Positions 1 through 8,841 of a DNA stretch of 64,000 nt are shown here, one piece after another; position 1 is the first letter of the stretch, and every line of letters begins with the position of its first letter. The position numbers were made by a program, and so were the translations under genes. Below the pieces are notes generated by a model. That model searched no databases, was not told the DNA's origin, and worked only from the letters and a program-made list of their open reading frames with translations. The DNA is taken from assembly GCA_945621435.1 (NCBI GenBank), contig CALZBR010000002.1:1-64000 (forward strand). The letters are read 5' to 3'. The DNA is from an uncultured Lachnospiraceae bacterium (GTDB lineage Bacteria > Bacillota > Clostridia > Lachnospirales > Lachnospiraceae).

Positions 1-1285
1 CTGAAATGGTGTAAAGAGGGAGCGATGACAGGATGTTGTGCCGGTTTCCTGCTTCCTGGGAATCATCGGCCAGGAATTTTTGAAAAGCTGCTTTGTCCGG
101 TGCCCGAAAGATCTCCATAAGAGGTTGTGCTTTTGTAAGCAGATCTACAGCTTTCTGTTTGTAATAGGCAACCTCTTCTTTATTGTTTGTCAGATAATAT
201 TTACCATGCTTATGATAGCCCTGAATACATTCCCCTGTCAATGCGGCGCTGCCGGAGACATAGTTCAGATGCTGATAGATTTTATCGGCGGCATCCGGTA
301 GATGATAAGGAGACACCTGACCGGTCATATAGATCGGAATCCAGCTTTCCAGACCCAGCATCATTTCGTGGAAGGGACGATTGATATTGTGGATCATATT
401 CAGGTGCAATCCCTTTTTGAGAGTCATGGCAATGGCAAACATCCACTTCTTTCCGAAGTCCAGATCCTCTGCCAGATCATCCATCGGCATATCACTGCAC
501 ATAAAAACAGGCTCCCGGGATTTGGAGAGTACCGTGGTTTTGAAAAAGTCCAGCTCCCCCTTTTTCATTTCTTCCAGTCCGTAGTATGTCCTTGAGGCCG
601 GCAGCTGGAATGGCATGGATGGAACCTTTAATTCATCAAAATGGATGGCGCGGATATATTCGTCCAGATCAAACTCGTCCAGCTTTTTCAGAAAGTTCTC
701 TACATCATCAACGGTTTCTTTTGGAGCAGCCTGATAGAGCCAACTATTCAGATGGGACAGATAATCGGTATCTGACGACAGCTCATCGGCTGTACAGCCT
801 AGCAGTCCGGAAACCTTTGCTTTGTCAGATGGGCTGTTGTAGCGGGTCGTAATAAAGCGGCAGAGCTGGTGGCAGAAGCTGCCCAGATCATTTGGATGCC
901 GTTGACCGGAACGGACGCGGTACAGATAGGAGGTATCGTAATTAGTCGCCGAAGCCAGAAACTTCATGTTGATGTCCAGTTCATCGATCAGAGTATTGAA
1001 GTTTGCAACAAAATTGTCATATTCCACGTTCCTTTGTTCCAGCGAGTTCTGTAAAGTAGAAAGTACCTCTTCTGCATCCGTGAGATCGGAAATATTCTTT
1101 TCGGCAGCCAGCCGGGTGATTCCGGCAGCCAGCTTCTGCAGTTGTTCACTGTCAGAAGCCGGTTCCCGCTCACCACTGCGATAACGGCTGATCACGGCAG
1201 CAGACAATTCTGACGCCTCTGAAAGCTCCTTTGAGGTACAGGTAAGCTTTTCGATATAGATAGTTATCTGTTCCTGAAATGTCAT
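1..1285 (-). CDS. HTH regulator with two HTH-like segments (3' end off window)
   Basis: The first ~428 residues of a protein that runs off the left edge. It opens with an XRE-like helix-turn-helix at about residues 12-42, ending SRYRSGEREP. A second HTH-like segment follows at about 100-133, ending YRVRSGQRHP, so the DNA-binding unit seems duplicated. The rest is a hydrophilic helical region, with several Tyr/Trp-rich patches, that I do not recognise. The ATG at 1285-1283 is fixed by AGGAGG eight bases upstream. The frame is open to the edge, which is why no stop is seen. The promoter and a palindrome lie just upstream (1307-1341), suggesting autoregulation. It is probably a sensor-type transcriptional regulator; the ligand and targets are unknown. 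Confidence 0.75.
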   Translation of the reverse strand, partial: MTFQEQITIYIEKLTCTSKELSEASELSAAVISRYRSGEREPASDSEQLQKLAAGITRLAAEKNISDLTDAEEVLSTLQNSLEQRNVEYDNFVANFNTLIDELDINMKFLASATNYDTSYLYRVRSGQRHPNDLGSFCHQLCRFITTRYNSPSDKAKVSGLLGCTADELSSDTDYLSHLNSWLYQAAPKETVDDVENFLKKLDEFDLDEYIRAIHFDELKVPSMPFQLPASRTYYGLEEMKKGELDFFKTTVLSKSREPVFMCSDMPMDDLAEDLDFGKKWMFAIAMTLKKGLHLNMIHNINRPFHEMMLGLESWIPIYMTGQVSPYHLPDAADKIYQHLNYVSGSAALTGECIQGYHKHGKYYLTNNKEEVAYYKQKAVDLLTKAQPLMEIFRAPDKAAFQKFLADDSQEAGNRHNILSSLPLYTIS

Positions 1286-1306
1286 AAAAGGACTCCTCCT
1301 TCATAA

Positions 1307-1341
1307 AATGAACTTCGTTCATTACAGCAAGTATTATATCA
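1307..1341 (-). promoter_or_regulatory. Extended -10 promoter and palindromic operator of the HTH gene
   Basis: On the minus strand an extended -10 (TGATATAAT, 1341-1333) is followed by a perfect palindrome, AATGAAC-TTC-GTTCATT (1307-1323), which would cover the transcription start. The AGGAGG of the HTH gene comes directly after it. The -35 is poor. The location suggests an operator for self-repression; that is inference. Confidence 0.5.
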
Positions 1342-1383
1342 GAAATCCTGCAGAATGAAAAGGAAGGCTGCCAAGCTTCTTGC

Positions 1384-3459
1384 TTACCTTGCTGATTTTT
1401 CTGTCTGTTCCTCTATCTGATCCGACAGCTCGCTCCACTCATACATCCGTTCCTCCAGCTCCTGTTCCTTCGCGGTGATAGACGCCTGGATCTCGGACAG
1501 CTTCCCGTAATCAGAGGCATAATCCGGATTCAGCAGCTCGTCTCTGGCAGACTGCAGTTCTGCTTCACACTGGGAGATCAGTTCCTCTACCTTGGCAAGT
1601 CTCCGGGTCAGCCGGGACAGCTCTTTTCCCGGATTGTAGCCGGAACCGGAGACAGTACGGTCAGAAGCCGGGACAGAGGCGGCTGTACTCTCGGAGGTGC
1701 GGTCTGAACTGCCAGTCGAAGTCCCGGTTTGACTGCCTTTGTTCTTCGCGTCCGGTATTCCCTTTAGCAGCTGCGCCTCGTCCGGCTGCCCGGTCTTGTC
1801 CTGCTGGTACTGCTCGTAGCTGTACGGATAATACTGCACCTGGAAGAAGGTGTTATTCCGGCTGTCGGAGGCTCCTGGGTCAGTTGAATCTTCCTCAAAG
1901 ATCAGCAGGGAATCGGCTATCTGGCTGACGAAATAACGGTCATGGGAGACGAAGAGCACCGATCCGTTGAAATCCTTCAGCATGGCCGCCAGCGTTTCTT
2001 TTCCCACGATGTCCATGTGGTTGGTAGGCTCGTCCAGGATCAGAAGATTCGGACGGCGCTTCAGGATCTTGGCCAGCGCCAGACGACCTTTTTCACCGCC
2101 GGACAGCATGGACACTTTTTTAAAGACGTCATCCGCGGTAAAGAGGAAGGAACCCAGTAAAGTGCGGACTTCCGTTTGGGTCATATCCGGAAATTCATCC
2201 CACATATCATCCAGTACGGGTTTCTCACTGGAATACTGGGCGATCTGCTGATCGAAGTAACCCACATCCACCTGAAAACCAAACTGGCTGGTGCCGCCCA
2301 GTGCAGGCAGCTGTCCGGTCAGTGTCTTGAGGAGCGTGGATTTTCCGGTTCCATTGGCACCGATCACAGCCAGCTTCTGTCCCCGGTTCATGGTAAAGGA
2401 CACCTCAGATAAGATATGTTCCGGTGTGTAGCCGATCTGCAGATGGCTGACAGTTAGCACCTCCTTGCCGGTCTCACGCTTCGGTGTACAGTTGGCATGA
2501 AAGGTCCGCAGGTCATAGCGGGCCGGAGCTTCGATCTTCTCCATATGCTCCAGCTGTTTGAGCTTGGACCAGGCCATGGAGACCTTGGTCGGATGGTGCT
2601 TGAATTTCTCGATCAGAGCGGTCAGCCGCTCGATCTCCTTCTTCTGCTGGGTGTAATCCTTCAGCTGCTTTTCCCAGTTCAGACGCTTGCGCTCTACGAA
2701 GGCAGAATAATTGCCGGGATACCGGGTGGCGGTGCCGTATTCGATCTCATAGACCACATCTGCGATCTTGTCTAAGAACATCCGATCGTGGGAGACGATC
2801 ACCACAGCACGATTATAGCTTTTCAGATAACCCTCCAGCCATTCCACAGCGGCGATATCCAGGTGGTTGGTAGGCTCGTCTAAGAGCAGGATATCCGGTT
2901 TGGACAGCAGAAGCTTTGCAAAGGCGATCTTTGTGCGCTGTCCTCCGGAAAATTCGGAGAGCCGCTTGTCTCTGACTTCTGCAGGAAAGCCAAACTGCTT
3001 TAAGACCATATCGTATTCCCGTTCGTAATCGTAGCCGCCCATCCAGGCAAAACGCTCCTCGGCAGAGGCATATTTCCGGGCGAGCTCTTCGGTTGCTTCG
3101 GCAGGCAGATCCGGACGATCCAGCTCGGTAAGCAGCGTCTCCATCCGGGCCTGCAGGTCAAGGATCGGCTGAAAAGCTTTCCGGATCTCGGCCTCCAGTG
3201 TGACGGAATCATCCTCAAAAGCCATCTGCTTTAAGTAGCCGATGACCGGATTACCGGCTCTGGCGATGTAGATATCCTCATCGCTGTCCCGTTTGGACAG
3301 GTCTACCTCCCCTGCGATCAGCTTTAACAGGGTGGTCTTGCCGCAGCCGTTCCGCCCTACGATTGCGATTTTTTCCGTATCTCTGATCTCAAAATTGATA
3401 TGCTCTAAAATGGTGTCCGCAGCAAAACGGACTGCTCCATTGTGAATCTGATATAACAT
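1384..3459 (-). CDS. ABC-F family ATPase (ribosome-associated, possible antibiotic-resistance type)
   Basis: A soluble protein of 691 residues with two ABC ATPase domains in tandem and no membrane segment, the ABC-F layout. ABC-F proteins bind the ribosomal E site and act in translation or in protection from ribosome-targeting drugs. Walker A of domain 1 is GRNGCGKTT (residues 35-43), with signature LSEFSGGQ and Walker B LLLDEPTNHLD. Domain 2 has GANGTGKST, LSGGEKG and LILDEPTNHMD. A charged inter-domain linker holds the P-site tRNA interaction motif region, and the C-terminus is a predicted coiled coil. ATG at 3459 is preferred over an upstream TTG because GAGGGG lies just ahead of it. A long leader with a short peptide and an intrinsic terminator precedes the gene, typical of drug-inducible ABC-F genes. 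The exact subfamily is not determined. Confidence 0.9.
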   Translation of the reverse strand: MLYQIHNGAVRFAADTILEHINFEIRDTEKIAIVGRNGCGKTTLLKLIAGEVDLSKRDSDEDIYIARAGNPVIGYLKQMAFEDDSVTLEAEIRKAFQPILDLQARMETLLTELDRPDLPAEATEELARKYASAEERFAWMGGYDYEREYDMVLKQFGFPAEVRDKRLSEFSGGQRTKIAFAKLLLSKPDILLLDEPTNHLDIAAVEWLEGYLKSYNRAVVIVSHDRMFLDKIADVVYEIEYGTATRYPGNYSAFVERKRLNWEKQLKDYTQQKKEIERLTALIEKFKHHPTKVSMAWSKLKQLEHMEKIEAPARYDLRTFHANCTPKRETGKEVLTVSHLQIGYTPEHILSEVSFTMNRGQKLAVIGANGTGKSTLLKTLTGQLPALGGTSQFGFQVDVGYFDQQIAQYSSEKPVLDDMWDEFPDMTQTEVRTLLGSFLFTADDVFKKVSMLSGGEKGRLALAKILKRRPNLLILDEPTNHMDIVGKETLAAMLKDFNGSVLFVSHDRYFVSQIADSLLIFEEDSTDPGASDSRNNTFFQVQYYPYSYEQYQQDKTGQPDEAQLLKGIPDAKNKGSQTGTSTGSSDRTSESTAASVPASDRTVSGSGYNPGKELSRLTRRLAKVEELISQCEAELQSARDELLNPDYASDYGKLSEIQASITAKEQELEERMYEWSELSDQIEEQTEKSAR

Positions 3460-3493
3460 AATACCCCTCGTTTCTTTCAAATTAAATGAATAA

Positions 3494-3525
3494 CAAAAAA
3501 GGTTCCTCCGGCATACGGAAGAACC
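3494..3525 (-). terminator. Intrinsic terminator in the ABC-F leader (attenuator)
   Basis: On the minus strand GGUUCUUCCG and CGGAGGAACC form a 10-bp stem (one G-U) with a five-base loop, followed by six U. It ends about 35 bases before the ABC-F start codon, so it would stop transcription inside the leader. A second stable hairpin (3566-3594, GCUGUC/GACAGC core) lies upstream and could take part in switching. Confidence 0.75.
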
Positions 3526-3746
3526 TGATAAGCAGGCGAAGTATTTTGCTCGTCAAAAGGGATGCATACCCGGCTGTCTTACGGACAGCGGTACACGATC
3601 TTTCTGTCAAAATCCCTGCTTGTGATTCTTCCATACCCACAACAAATAAACCATGGCCCGATTCGGATAATAATCATCGAAAAAGGATTCCGATTCGAGT
3701 GACACAGTGCTTCCATGGTCTGCCTGACGTCCTACAGGCTGCGTGA

Positions 3747-3773
3747 TCAGATGGCAAGAATCATAAACTGCAT
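3747..3773 (-). CDS. Putative leader peptide MQFMILAI upstream of the ABC-F gene
   Basis: An eight-codon reading frame, ATG to TGA, encoding MQFMILAI, preceded by AGAGAGG at seven-base spacing. It starts about 25 bases after the predicted transcription start and about 220 bases before the terminator. Short hydrophobic leader peptides whose stalled translation relieves termination are known for several ribosome-protection and rRNA methylase genes. Here the role is inferred only from position and ribosome binding site. Confidence 0.5.
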   Translation of the reverse strand: MQFMILAI

Positions 3774-3804
3774 GGGATTACCTCTCTTTCATAATACTGA
3801 AATT

Positions 3805-3833
3805 ACCATAACATACCGGTGGAGATTTGTCAA
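3805..3833 (-). promoter_or_regulatory. Sigma-A promoter of the ABC-F leader
   Basis: Perfect -35 TTGACA (3833-3828), a 17-base spacer, and -10 TATGGT (3810-3805). Transcription would start near 3797 and give a leader of about 340 bases. Confidence 0.6.
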
Positions 3834-4000
3834 ATAGCGAGACGGAAATTTACTGGAAGCTTTGCCGGAATGAAAGAAAGACATTATGTAAAAGCTGCAC
3901 CATCTTTTTTGCGAAAAATGGATGTTCTGTACATAGAAGAAGGAGGATGGGTGATTTATAATAAGCACAACGAGAAGCGTATCAGAAAGGGGATATATCT

Positions 4001-5455
4001 ATGAGTAAAATTCATCTGACACCGGGCAGAAGTGTGACCGGGGATTCTAACATCCGGCATCCGCAGGGAGATATTCTGAATGTGCGTGGTTTTTATGATC
4101 AGAATTCTCACGTAATGCCGGAAAATCTGACAGAGATCAGCAAGGTGCTGGTAGGAGACGAGGAAAGTAGTTGGGTGGAATATGTGCCGCCTTGTTATGA
4201 TGGTTCTCATCCGGTTCCGCTGGTGATTTCCTGCCATGGAGGCGGACAGAGCGGCTGGGGACAGGCATATGCCACAAGCTGGATGAATGTAGCGGACCGG
4301 GAGGGATTTATTGTAGTATTTCCGGACGCAAAAACCAATAAAGCATGGCAGGTGGCAGGACATCGCGGCGGCTCCGTGGAGATTGATCCGAATACCCGTG
4401 ATATCCAGCTGATGCTTCGTCTGATCGAGGAGATGGCAGGTAAATACAACATTGATCAGGGACGTGTCTTTATGCAGGGAATGTCCATGGGAGATCTGAT
4501 GACGATGCAGTTCGCCAGAGCATTTGGTGAAAAGCTGGCAGGAGCTGCCTGTGCAGCAGGACCGACCGCGATAGAAGGACTGTTTACAGAGGACGAAGCA
4601 CTTCGTCCATACTCTGTGCCGGTGCCGGTATTCCAGTCCCGGGGAGAGCATGATGCTATGGCGGTGTCCGGAGGCTATGACGGCAAGGCAACGCGCTATG
4701 ATATCAACCGGGCGGATCTACAGTACTGGTGTACGATCAATGGGTGTGAGAAAGCTCCCCAGTTTCGCATTGACGGCAAAAACAACTATCTCTATTTCAA
4801 GGGCAGCAAGGCGGATGTGATCTACCGGGATGTGAAAAAGCGCGGCCACGGACAGACCTTTGATGATGCAGATGTGGTATGGCGTCAGTTTTTCTCAGGA
4901 CTTGCGAGACGGGACGGACAGATCGTACAGACAGAGACAGAGGAAAAAGCAGAAGGGGATGCCCATGCTGTGCTCCTTGCAGAAGGCTGCACCCATCTGG
5001 TACGAAACAATCAGATCGTGTCATTAAAGGATGGAGTTCCATACAATGAACAGGATGTGTTTGAAATGCCGGAGATTCCGACGGCGCCGGGAGCTGAACC
5101 GCCGAAATTCCCGAAGCTGGAGTTTGATCCGTGTCTGTATGCACCGGTAACCTTCCTGGAGGTGTTCGGGGCAACAGTAGATTTCCGGGAAGAAACAGCG
5201 TTGATCCATACGGCAGATGGCCATGAGATTGAGGTGTCAGCCGGAAATGTAGGCTGTGTGATCGACAACTATATTCATTCCATGGAACGGCAGGCGGAAT
5301 ACAAAAAGGGCATGCTGTATGTTCCGGTGAAATGGTTTGCTGCCAATGTATTCGGCAGATTTGTCACAGAGCATGACGGTGCTGTCTATATCTCAGATCA
5401 TTATGGAGAGATGACCAATGACATGGCGAAGCTGATCAAAGAGTTTTTAAAGTAA
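4001..5455 (+). CDS. PHB-depolymerase-like esterase (alpha/beta hydrolase)
   Basis: 484 residues. The first ~310 form an alpha/beta hydrolase of the polyhydroxybutyrate depolymerase / LpqC esterase group. An oxyanion-type CHGGG motif and the nucleophile elbow GMSMG (after RVFMQ) are visible, and a C-terminal catalytic His is probably in KKRGHGQTF. The last ~100 residues (from about FDPCLYAPVTFLEVFG) resemble a copper-amine-oxidase N-terminal-like domain, a module often fused to clostridial enzymes. There is no signal peptide, so it may act in the cytoplasm. ATG at 4001 follows AAAGGGG. It stands alone and ends at a strong terminator. The natural substrate cannot be told from sequence; such enzymes also act as feruloyl or acyl esterases. 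Confidence 0.75.
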   Translation: MSKIHLTPGRSVTGDSNIRHPQGDILNVRGFYDQNSHVMPENLTEISKVLVGDEESSWVEYVPPCYDGSHPVPLVISCHGGGQSGWGQAYATSWMNVADREGFIVVFPDAKTNKAWQVAGHRGGSVEIDPNTRDIQLMLRLIEEMAGKYNIDQGRVFMQGMSMGDLMTMQFARAFGEKLAGAACAAGPTAIEGLFTEDEALRPYSVPVPVFQSRGEHDAMAVSGGYDGKATRYDINRADLQYWCTINGCEKAPQFRIDGKNNYLYFKGSKADVIYRDVKKRGHGQTFDDADVVWRQFFSGLARRDGQIVQTETEEKAEGDAHAVLLAEGCTHLVRNNQIVSLKDGVPYNEQDVFEMPEIPTAPGAEPPKFPKLEFDPCLYAPVTFLEVFGATVDFREETALIHTADGHEIEVSAGNVGCVIDNYIHSMERQAEYKKGMLYVPVKWFAANVFGRFVTEHDGAVYISDHYGEMTNDMAKLIKEFLK

Positions 5456-5480
5456 TTAATGTGAGTCTTCCATTTAGGAA

Positions 5481-5511
5481 CAGAAAAAGCAGCCGTCGGC
5501 TGCTTTTTCTG
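5481..5511. terminator. Bidirectional intrinsic terminator after the esterase
   Basis: CAGAAAAAGCAGCC and GGCTGCTTTTTCTG form a near-perfect 14-bp stem with A-tract and T-tract in the stem, 25 bases after the esterase stop codon. Confidence 0.85.
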
Positions 5512-5555
5512 TGTGTAATTTTATGTATGTTTGCAGGAAGGAGCGGGAATGCTTT

Positions 5556-5594
5556 TTAACAGCATCTTAACTGAAACGTATGATAGGATATAAA
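5556..5594 (+). promoter_or_regulatory. Pho box and promoter of the PiT transporter
   Basis: TTAACA (5556-5561), five bases, TTAACT (5567-5572): direct repeats at 11-bp period, the arrangement of PhoP boxes in Gram-positives. A -10-like TATGAT follows at 5579-5584; an alternative is TATAAA at 5589. The same TATGAT follows the repeats at pstS. Response-regulator binding is inferred. Confidence 0.6.
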
Positions 5595-5634
5595 TAACGT
5601 AACCTGTAAATCTGCATGAAAGGAAGGAAAACAG

Positions 5635-6687
5635 ATGGATCTGTCATTGGAATATTTTCTGGGGCAGCTGGCAGCCAATCCTCTGCTGATCCTGGCGGTG
5701 GCCCTGACTCTGGGAGTGATCCTGGTCAATGGCTGGACGGATGCTCCCAATGCCATTGCTACCTGTGTGGTGACCCGCTGTATGTCGGCGAGGGCAGCGA
5801 TCCTGATGGCAGCCGTATTTAATTTTCTGGGCGTACTTATCATGAGTATGATCAATGCAACCGTCGCGGAGACCATCACGAAGATGGTGGATTTTGGGTC
5901 CGATTCCCATGAGGCGATCGTGGCGCTCAGCGCAGCGCTGTTTGCTATCGTGGTATGGGCGACACTGGCATGGTTCTTCGGTATTCCCACCAGTGAGAGC
6001 CATGCCCTGATCGCAGGACTGACCGGCGGTGCCATTGCCCTGCATGGGGGTCTGGAGGGGATCAACGGCAGTGAATGGGTCAAGGTACTCTATGGTCTGG
6101 TGATCTCAGTGGTGCTGGGATTCAGTCTGGGATGGTTGGTCTGTAAGGTGGTGGTACTGCTGTTCCGCCGGGCAGACCGGCAGAAGACAGAGAGAATCTT
6201 CCGGGCAGCGCAGATCTTCGGAGCTGCCTGTATGAGCTTTATGCACGGAGCACAGGATGGACAGAAATTTATGGGTGTTATTCTGCTCAGTCTTTTTCTG
6301 GCAAACGGACAGAATACCGGGATATCCGTACAGATGCCGGTCTGGCTGATGCTGCTGTGCTCGGTGGTCATGGGGCTCGGGACATCTATTGGCGGCAAAA
6401 AAATTATTAAATCGGTAGGAATGGATATGGTCCGCCTGGAGAAGTATCAAGGCTTTTCGGCAGATATCGCAGCTTCTCTTGCACTGCTGTTCAGCTCGGT
6501 ATTTGGGATCCCGGTATCCACAACTCACGCTAAAACGACAGCAATTATGGGAGTCGGAGCGGTCAAGCGCCTGTCTGCCATCAATTTTTCGGTGGTAAAG
6601 GAGATGGGACTGACCTGGATCCTGACATTCCCGGGATGTGGTTTGATCGGATTTCTGATGACAAAGCTATTCATGTGGATATTTTGA
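5635..6687 (+). CDS. pit: PiT-family inorganic phosphate transporter
   Basis: 350 residues, polytopic membrane protein that imports phosphate by cation symport with low affinity. Both family signatures are present: GWTDAPNAIATCVVTR near residue 35 in the first half, and an FGIPVSTTHAKTTAIMG-type motif in the second half, with an FGIPTSESHALIAG repeat between, showing the duplicated PD001131 motif. About ten hydrophobic helices. ATG follows AAAGGAAGG. A DUF47 gene remnant 39 bases downstream shows it was part of a pit-DUF47 pair, now broken by IS66. A Pho box upstream links it to phosphate starvation control. Confidence 0.93.
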   Translation: MDLSLEYFLGQLAANPLLILAVALTLGVILVNGWTDAPNAIATCVVTRCMSARAAILMAAVFNFLGVLIMSMINATVAETITKMVDFGSDSHEAIVALSAALFAIVVWATLAWFFGIPTSESHALIAGLTGGAIALHGGLEGINGSEWVKVLYGLVISVVLGFSLGWLVCKVVVLLFRRADRQKTERIFRAAQIFGAACMSFMHGAQDGQKFMGVILLSLFLANGQNTGISVQMPVWLMLLCSVVMGLGTSIGGKKIIKSVGMDMVRLEKYQGFSADIAASLALLFSSVFGIPVSTTHAKTTAIMGVGAVKRLSAINFSVVKEMGLTWILTFPGCGLIGFLMTKLFMWIF

Positions 6688-6726
6688 TTTTTATGCAGAT
6701 CTGTTAAAGAGAAGGAGAGACAGGGT

Positions 6727-6906
6727 ATGGTAAATAAGGCAGACCGGTTTTATTTTGAGAATTTTGTACGGGCATCCGAATGTTCCTGTAAGGCGGCACA
6801 TTATCTGGAAGAGTGCCTGACGGAGTACCGGCCGGAGCGTATGCAGGAGATGCGTAAACGCCTCATAGCGAGTACCTTGACAGCTAAAGGCCGCTTTCGC
6901 GGCTAG
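6727..6906 (+). pseudogene. DUF47/PhoU-like phosphate-transport accessory protein, truncated by IS66
   Basis: ATG at 6727 starts MVNKADRFYFENFV, the typical N-terminus of the DUF47 (YkaA, PhoU-like) proteins that accompany PiT transporters. After about 42 native codons, ending in MQEMRK, the IS66 left inverted repeat begins at 6854. The frame then runs on through 17 element-encoded codons to a TAG at 6904. The usual ~205-residue protein is therefore lost. The missing 3' part does not resume on the other side of the IS, so the locus was rearranged or deleted as well as interrupted. Confidence 0.8.
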
Positions 6907-8534
6907 CCTTTTTTCGGTTTTCTTATACTTTCTGGAAGATCCGGAGACCACGGCAACAGCTTCTCTAAGAAAGTCCGATCCTTATCTTCCATATGGTTTG
7001 CTATCTCCGCCAGAAGATGATCGAAATAATCGTATGGTTTCAGATTGTTGGCCTTGGCTGTCTCTGCAATGCTGTAGATGATGGCAGAAGCCTTTGCCCC
7101 GTTAATGGTATCGATCATCTGCCAGTTTTTTTTACCAATACAAAAGCCTCTGATGGCCCGCTCACTGGCATTGTTATCCATCGGGACGTCTCCGTCAGTC
7201 AGAAAAACCCTGAGGTATTTCTCCTGATTCAGGATATAGGTAAATGCTTCCCGGAGTTTTCCCTTCGGAATCTGTGTCTCCTGCTGTCTGAGGTACACAA
7301 ATAAAGCGTCTACCAGTGGCCTGACCACAAGTTGTCGCTGTTTTAGTCGATCTTCGGATGGGAGCTCTTTTAGTTTCCCTTCTTCCCGGTAGATGGCCTG
7401 GATCTGCTTCATGACCAGGAAAGCGATGGAGTCTTTGCGCTGATCCTTTGGGATCACTTCCAGTGCTTCATCGAATCTTCGTCTTGCATGCACCCAGCAT
7501 CCTGCAATGGTGAGGTCTTCCCTTTCTTTTTCCAGGGTGTGATAGACCTGATAGCCATCGGTCACGCAGATACCATGGAAGTCCTTCAAAAATGTCCTGG
7601 GATGGGAAGTATTCCGAGTCTTCTGGTACTCATACAGTACGATCTGTCGTCCCGGATACATATGGCCAGTGCGGTAGACCCACATATAACTCTTGGAACC
7701 GGCAGGTCTTCCATCTTTGTTTACCAGAACCGGTGTCTCATCTGCCTGGATGACATGGTAGTCATAAAGCAGCCGGTGGAGATAGTCGTACATGACTCCC
7801 AGGTATTCTTCTCCCAGACGGATCATCCAGTTGGCCATGTTTTGGCGGGTGATCGTCAGACCGTAACGCTGAAACTCCTGTTCCAGACGATAGAGAGGGA
7901 CTGCATTGACGTACTTCCCATTCATGACAGCGGCTGCCAGTGATGAAGATACCGGGCTTCCATGCAGCAACGGTTTTGGGTGATCAGCCTTGACCATGTG
8001 ACCGTCTTCTTTGCTGGCATATACCCCGATATGATGTTCCTCTACCTCTACTTTGGCAGGAGTAAACCTGTACCGTCTGGAAATGGCATCCGGAAGCTGC
8101 TTCCATCCGTTTTCACCGAATTCTGCAGTCAGCTCATCCTCTGTCAGGTAGTGGTCGATTCGGTTGGTTGGGAGCCCTGACATGTCCTTTTCCTTTTTAC
8201 CTTTCGTCCTGCTGGTACGGGAAGGTTCTGTCTCCAGGTTCTCCGGTTCCGGAGTCTCCAGGCTGCAGACTGCTTCTGCCTCATTGAAGAGTACGATGGT
8301 GCCATCCACTTCCATGAAGCTGATCTGGGCACTGTCCTCCAGTTTTTCAGAGGAACGGCCAAACTTCCCCTTTTTGGCAAGGATCAGCTGCTCCATCAGA
8401 AGCTGCATCTTCTCATTGAGATCATGGAGCTCACCAGTCAGTTTATCCAACTGCTCCTGCTGGTTTAGGATCATCTGCACCAGAAGAGCCTTATCGGCAG
8501 TATTCAGTTGTTCCTCTGTGTATCTGACAGCCAT
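6903..8534 (-). CDS. tnpC: IS66 transposase TnpC (DDE)
   Basis: 543 residues. Order: an N-terminal leucine-rich coiled coil (TALLVQ/QEQLDKL region), a Lys-rich zinc/HTH segment, the DDE catalytic core, and the C-terminal IS66 tail. Candidate catalytic residues are D in QADETPV, D in VTDGYQVY and E in NNASERAIR. A CWVHARR motif of the family is present. ATG at 8534 with AAGGAGG eight bases upstream is chosen over longer in-frame starts. All residues needed seem intact, so the element may still be active. Confidence 0.92.
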   Translation of the reverse strand: MAVRYTEEQLNTADKALLVQMILNQQEQLDKLTGELHDLNEKMQLLMEQLILAKKGKFGRSSEKLEDSAQISFMEVDGTIVLFNEAEAVCSLETPEPENLETEPSRTSRTKGKKEKDMSGLPTNRIDHYLTEDELTAEFGENGWKQLPDAISRRYRFTPAKVEVEEHHIGVYASKEDGHMVKADHPKPLLHGSPVSSSLAAAVMNGKYVNAVPLYRLEQEFQRYGLTITRQNMANWMIRLGEEYLGVMYDYLHRLLYDYHVIQADETPVLVNKDGRPAGSKSYMWVYRTGHMYPGRQIVLYEYQKTRNTSHPRTFLKDFHGICVTDGYQVYHTLEKEREDLTIAGCWVHARRRFDEALEVIPKDQRKDSIAFLVMKQIQAIYREEGKLKELPSEDRLKQRQLVVRPLVDALFVYLRQQETQIPKGKLREAFTYILNQEKYLRVFLTDGDVPMDNNASERAIRGFCIGKKNWQMIDTINGAKASAIIYSIAETAKANNLKPYDYFDHLLAEIANHMEDKDRTFLEKLLPWSPDLPESIRKPKKG

Positions 8535-8635
8535 GTGGTGAGCCTCCTTTTCTGGATTCCAGTATAGCAGAAAAGGTCGGATTTTACCAGCATCTGCGGT
8601 TCGGTCAGTTACCCTTCTTTCGTCATTATGACGGT

Positions 8636-8698
8636 GGATAACTGTGCTGAAGATCCGGAAATTTTGCCGTTTTCCCCGGACTTTCAGCACAGTCATCC
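8636..8698. repeat. Inverted repeat in the tnpB-tnpC spacer of IS66
   Basis: Arms of 16 bases (GGATAACTGTGCTGAA and its complement, one mismatch) flank a GC-rich centre with CCGG pairs. It lies in a ~300-base gap (8535-8841) between tnpB and tnpC that holds no convincing gene; a 70-codon frame across it lacks a ribosome binding site. It may limit tnpC translation or transcription. Confidence 0.6.
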
Positions 8699-8841
8699 AC
8701 AGAACAGCGAGGACTGTTATCACCAGGCGTGGAAGAATCCACCGAAAGCTGTCCACTTGTTGATGAATCCCGTGTATTCAGGCATTCCGGGATAGGATCG
8801 GTCATCTTAAAGTGAAATATTTTCTCCAAAATGCACAAAAA

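Noticed and set aside
8626-8838. 70-codon frame between tnpB and tnpC of IS66
   Set aside because: No ribosome binding site, no family resemblance, and it runs through the inverted repeat; spacer structure explains it better.
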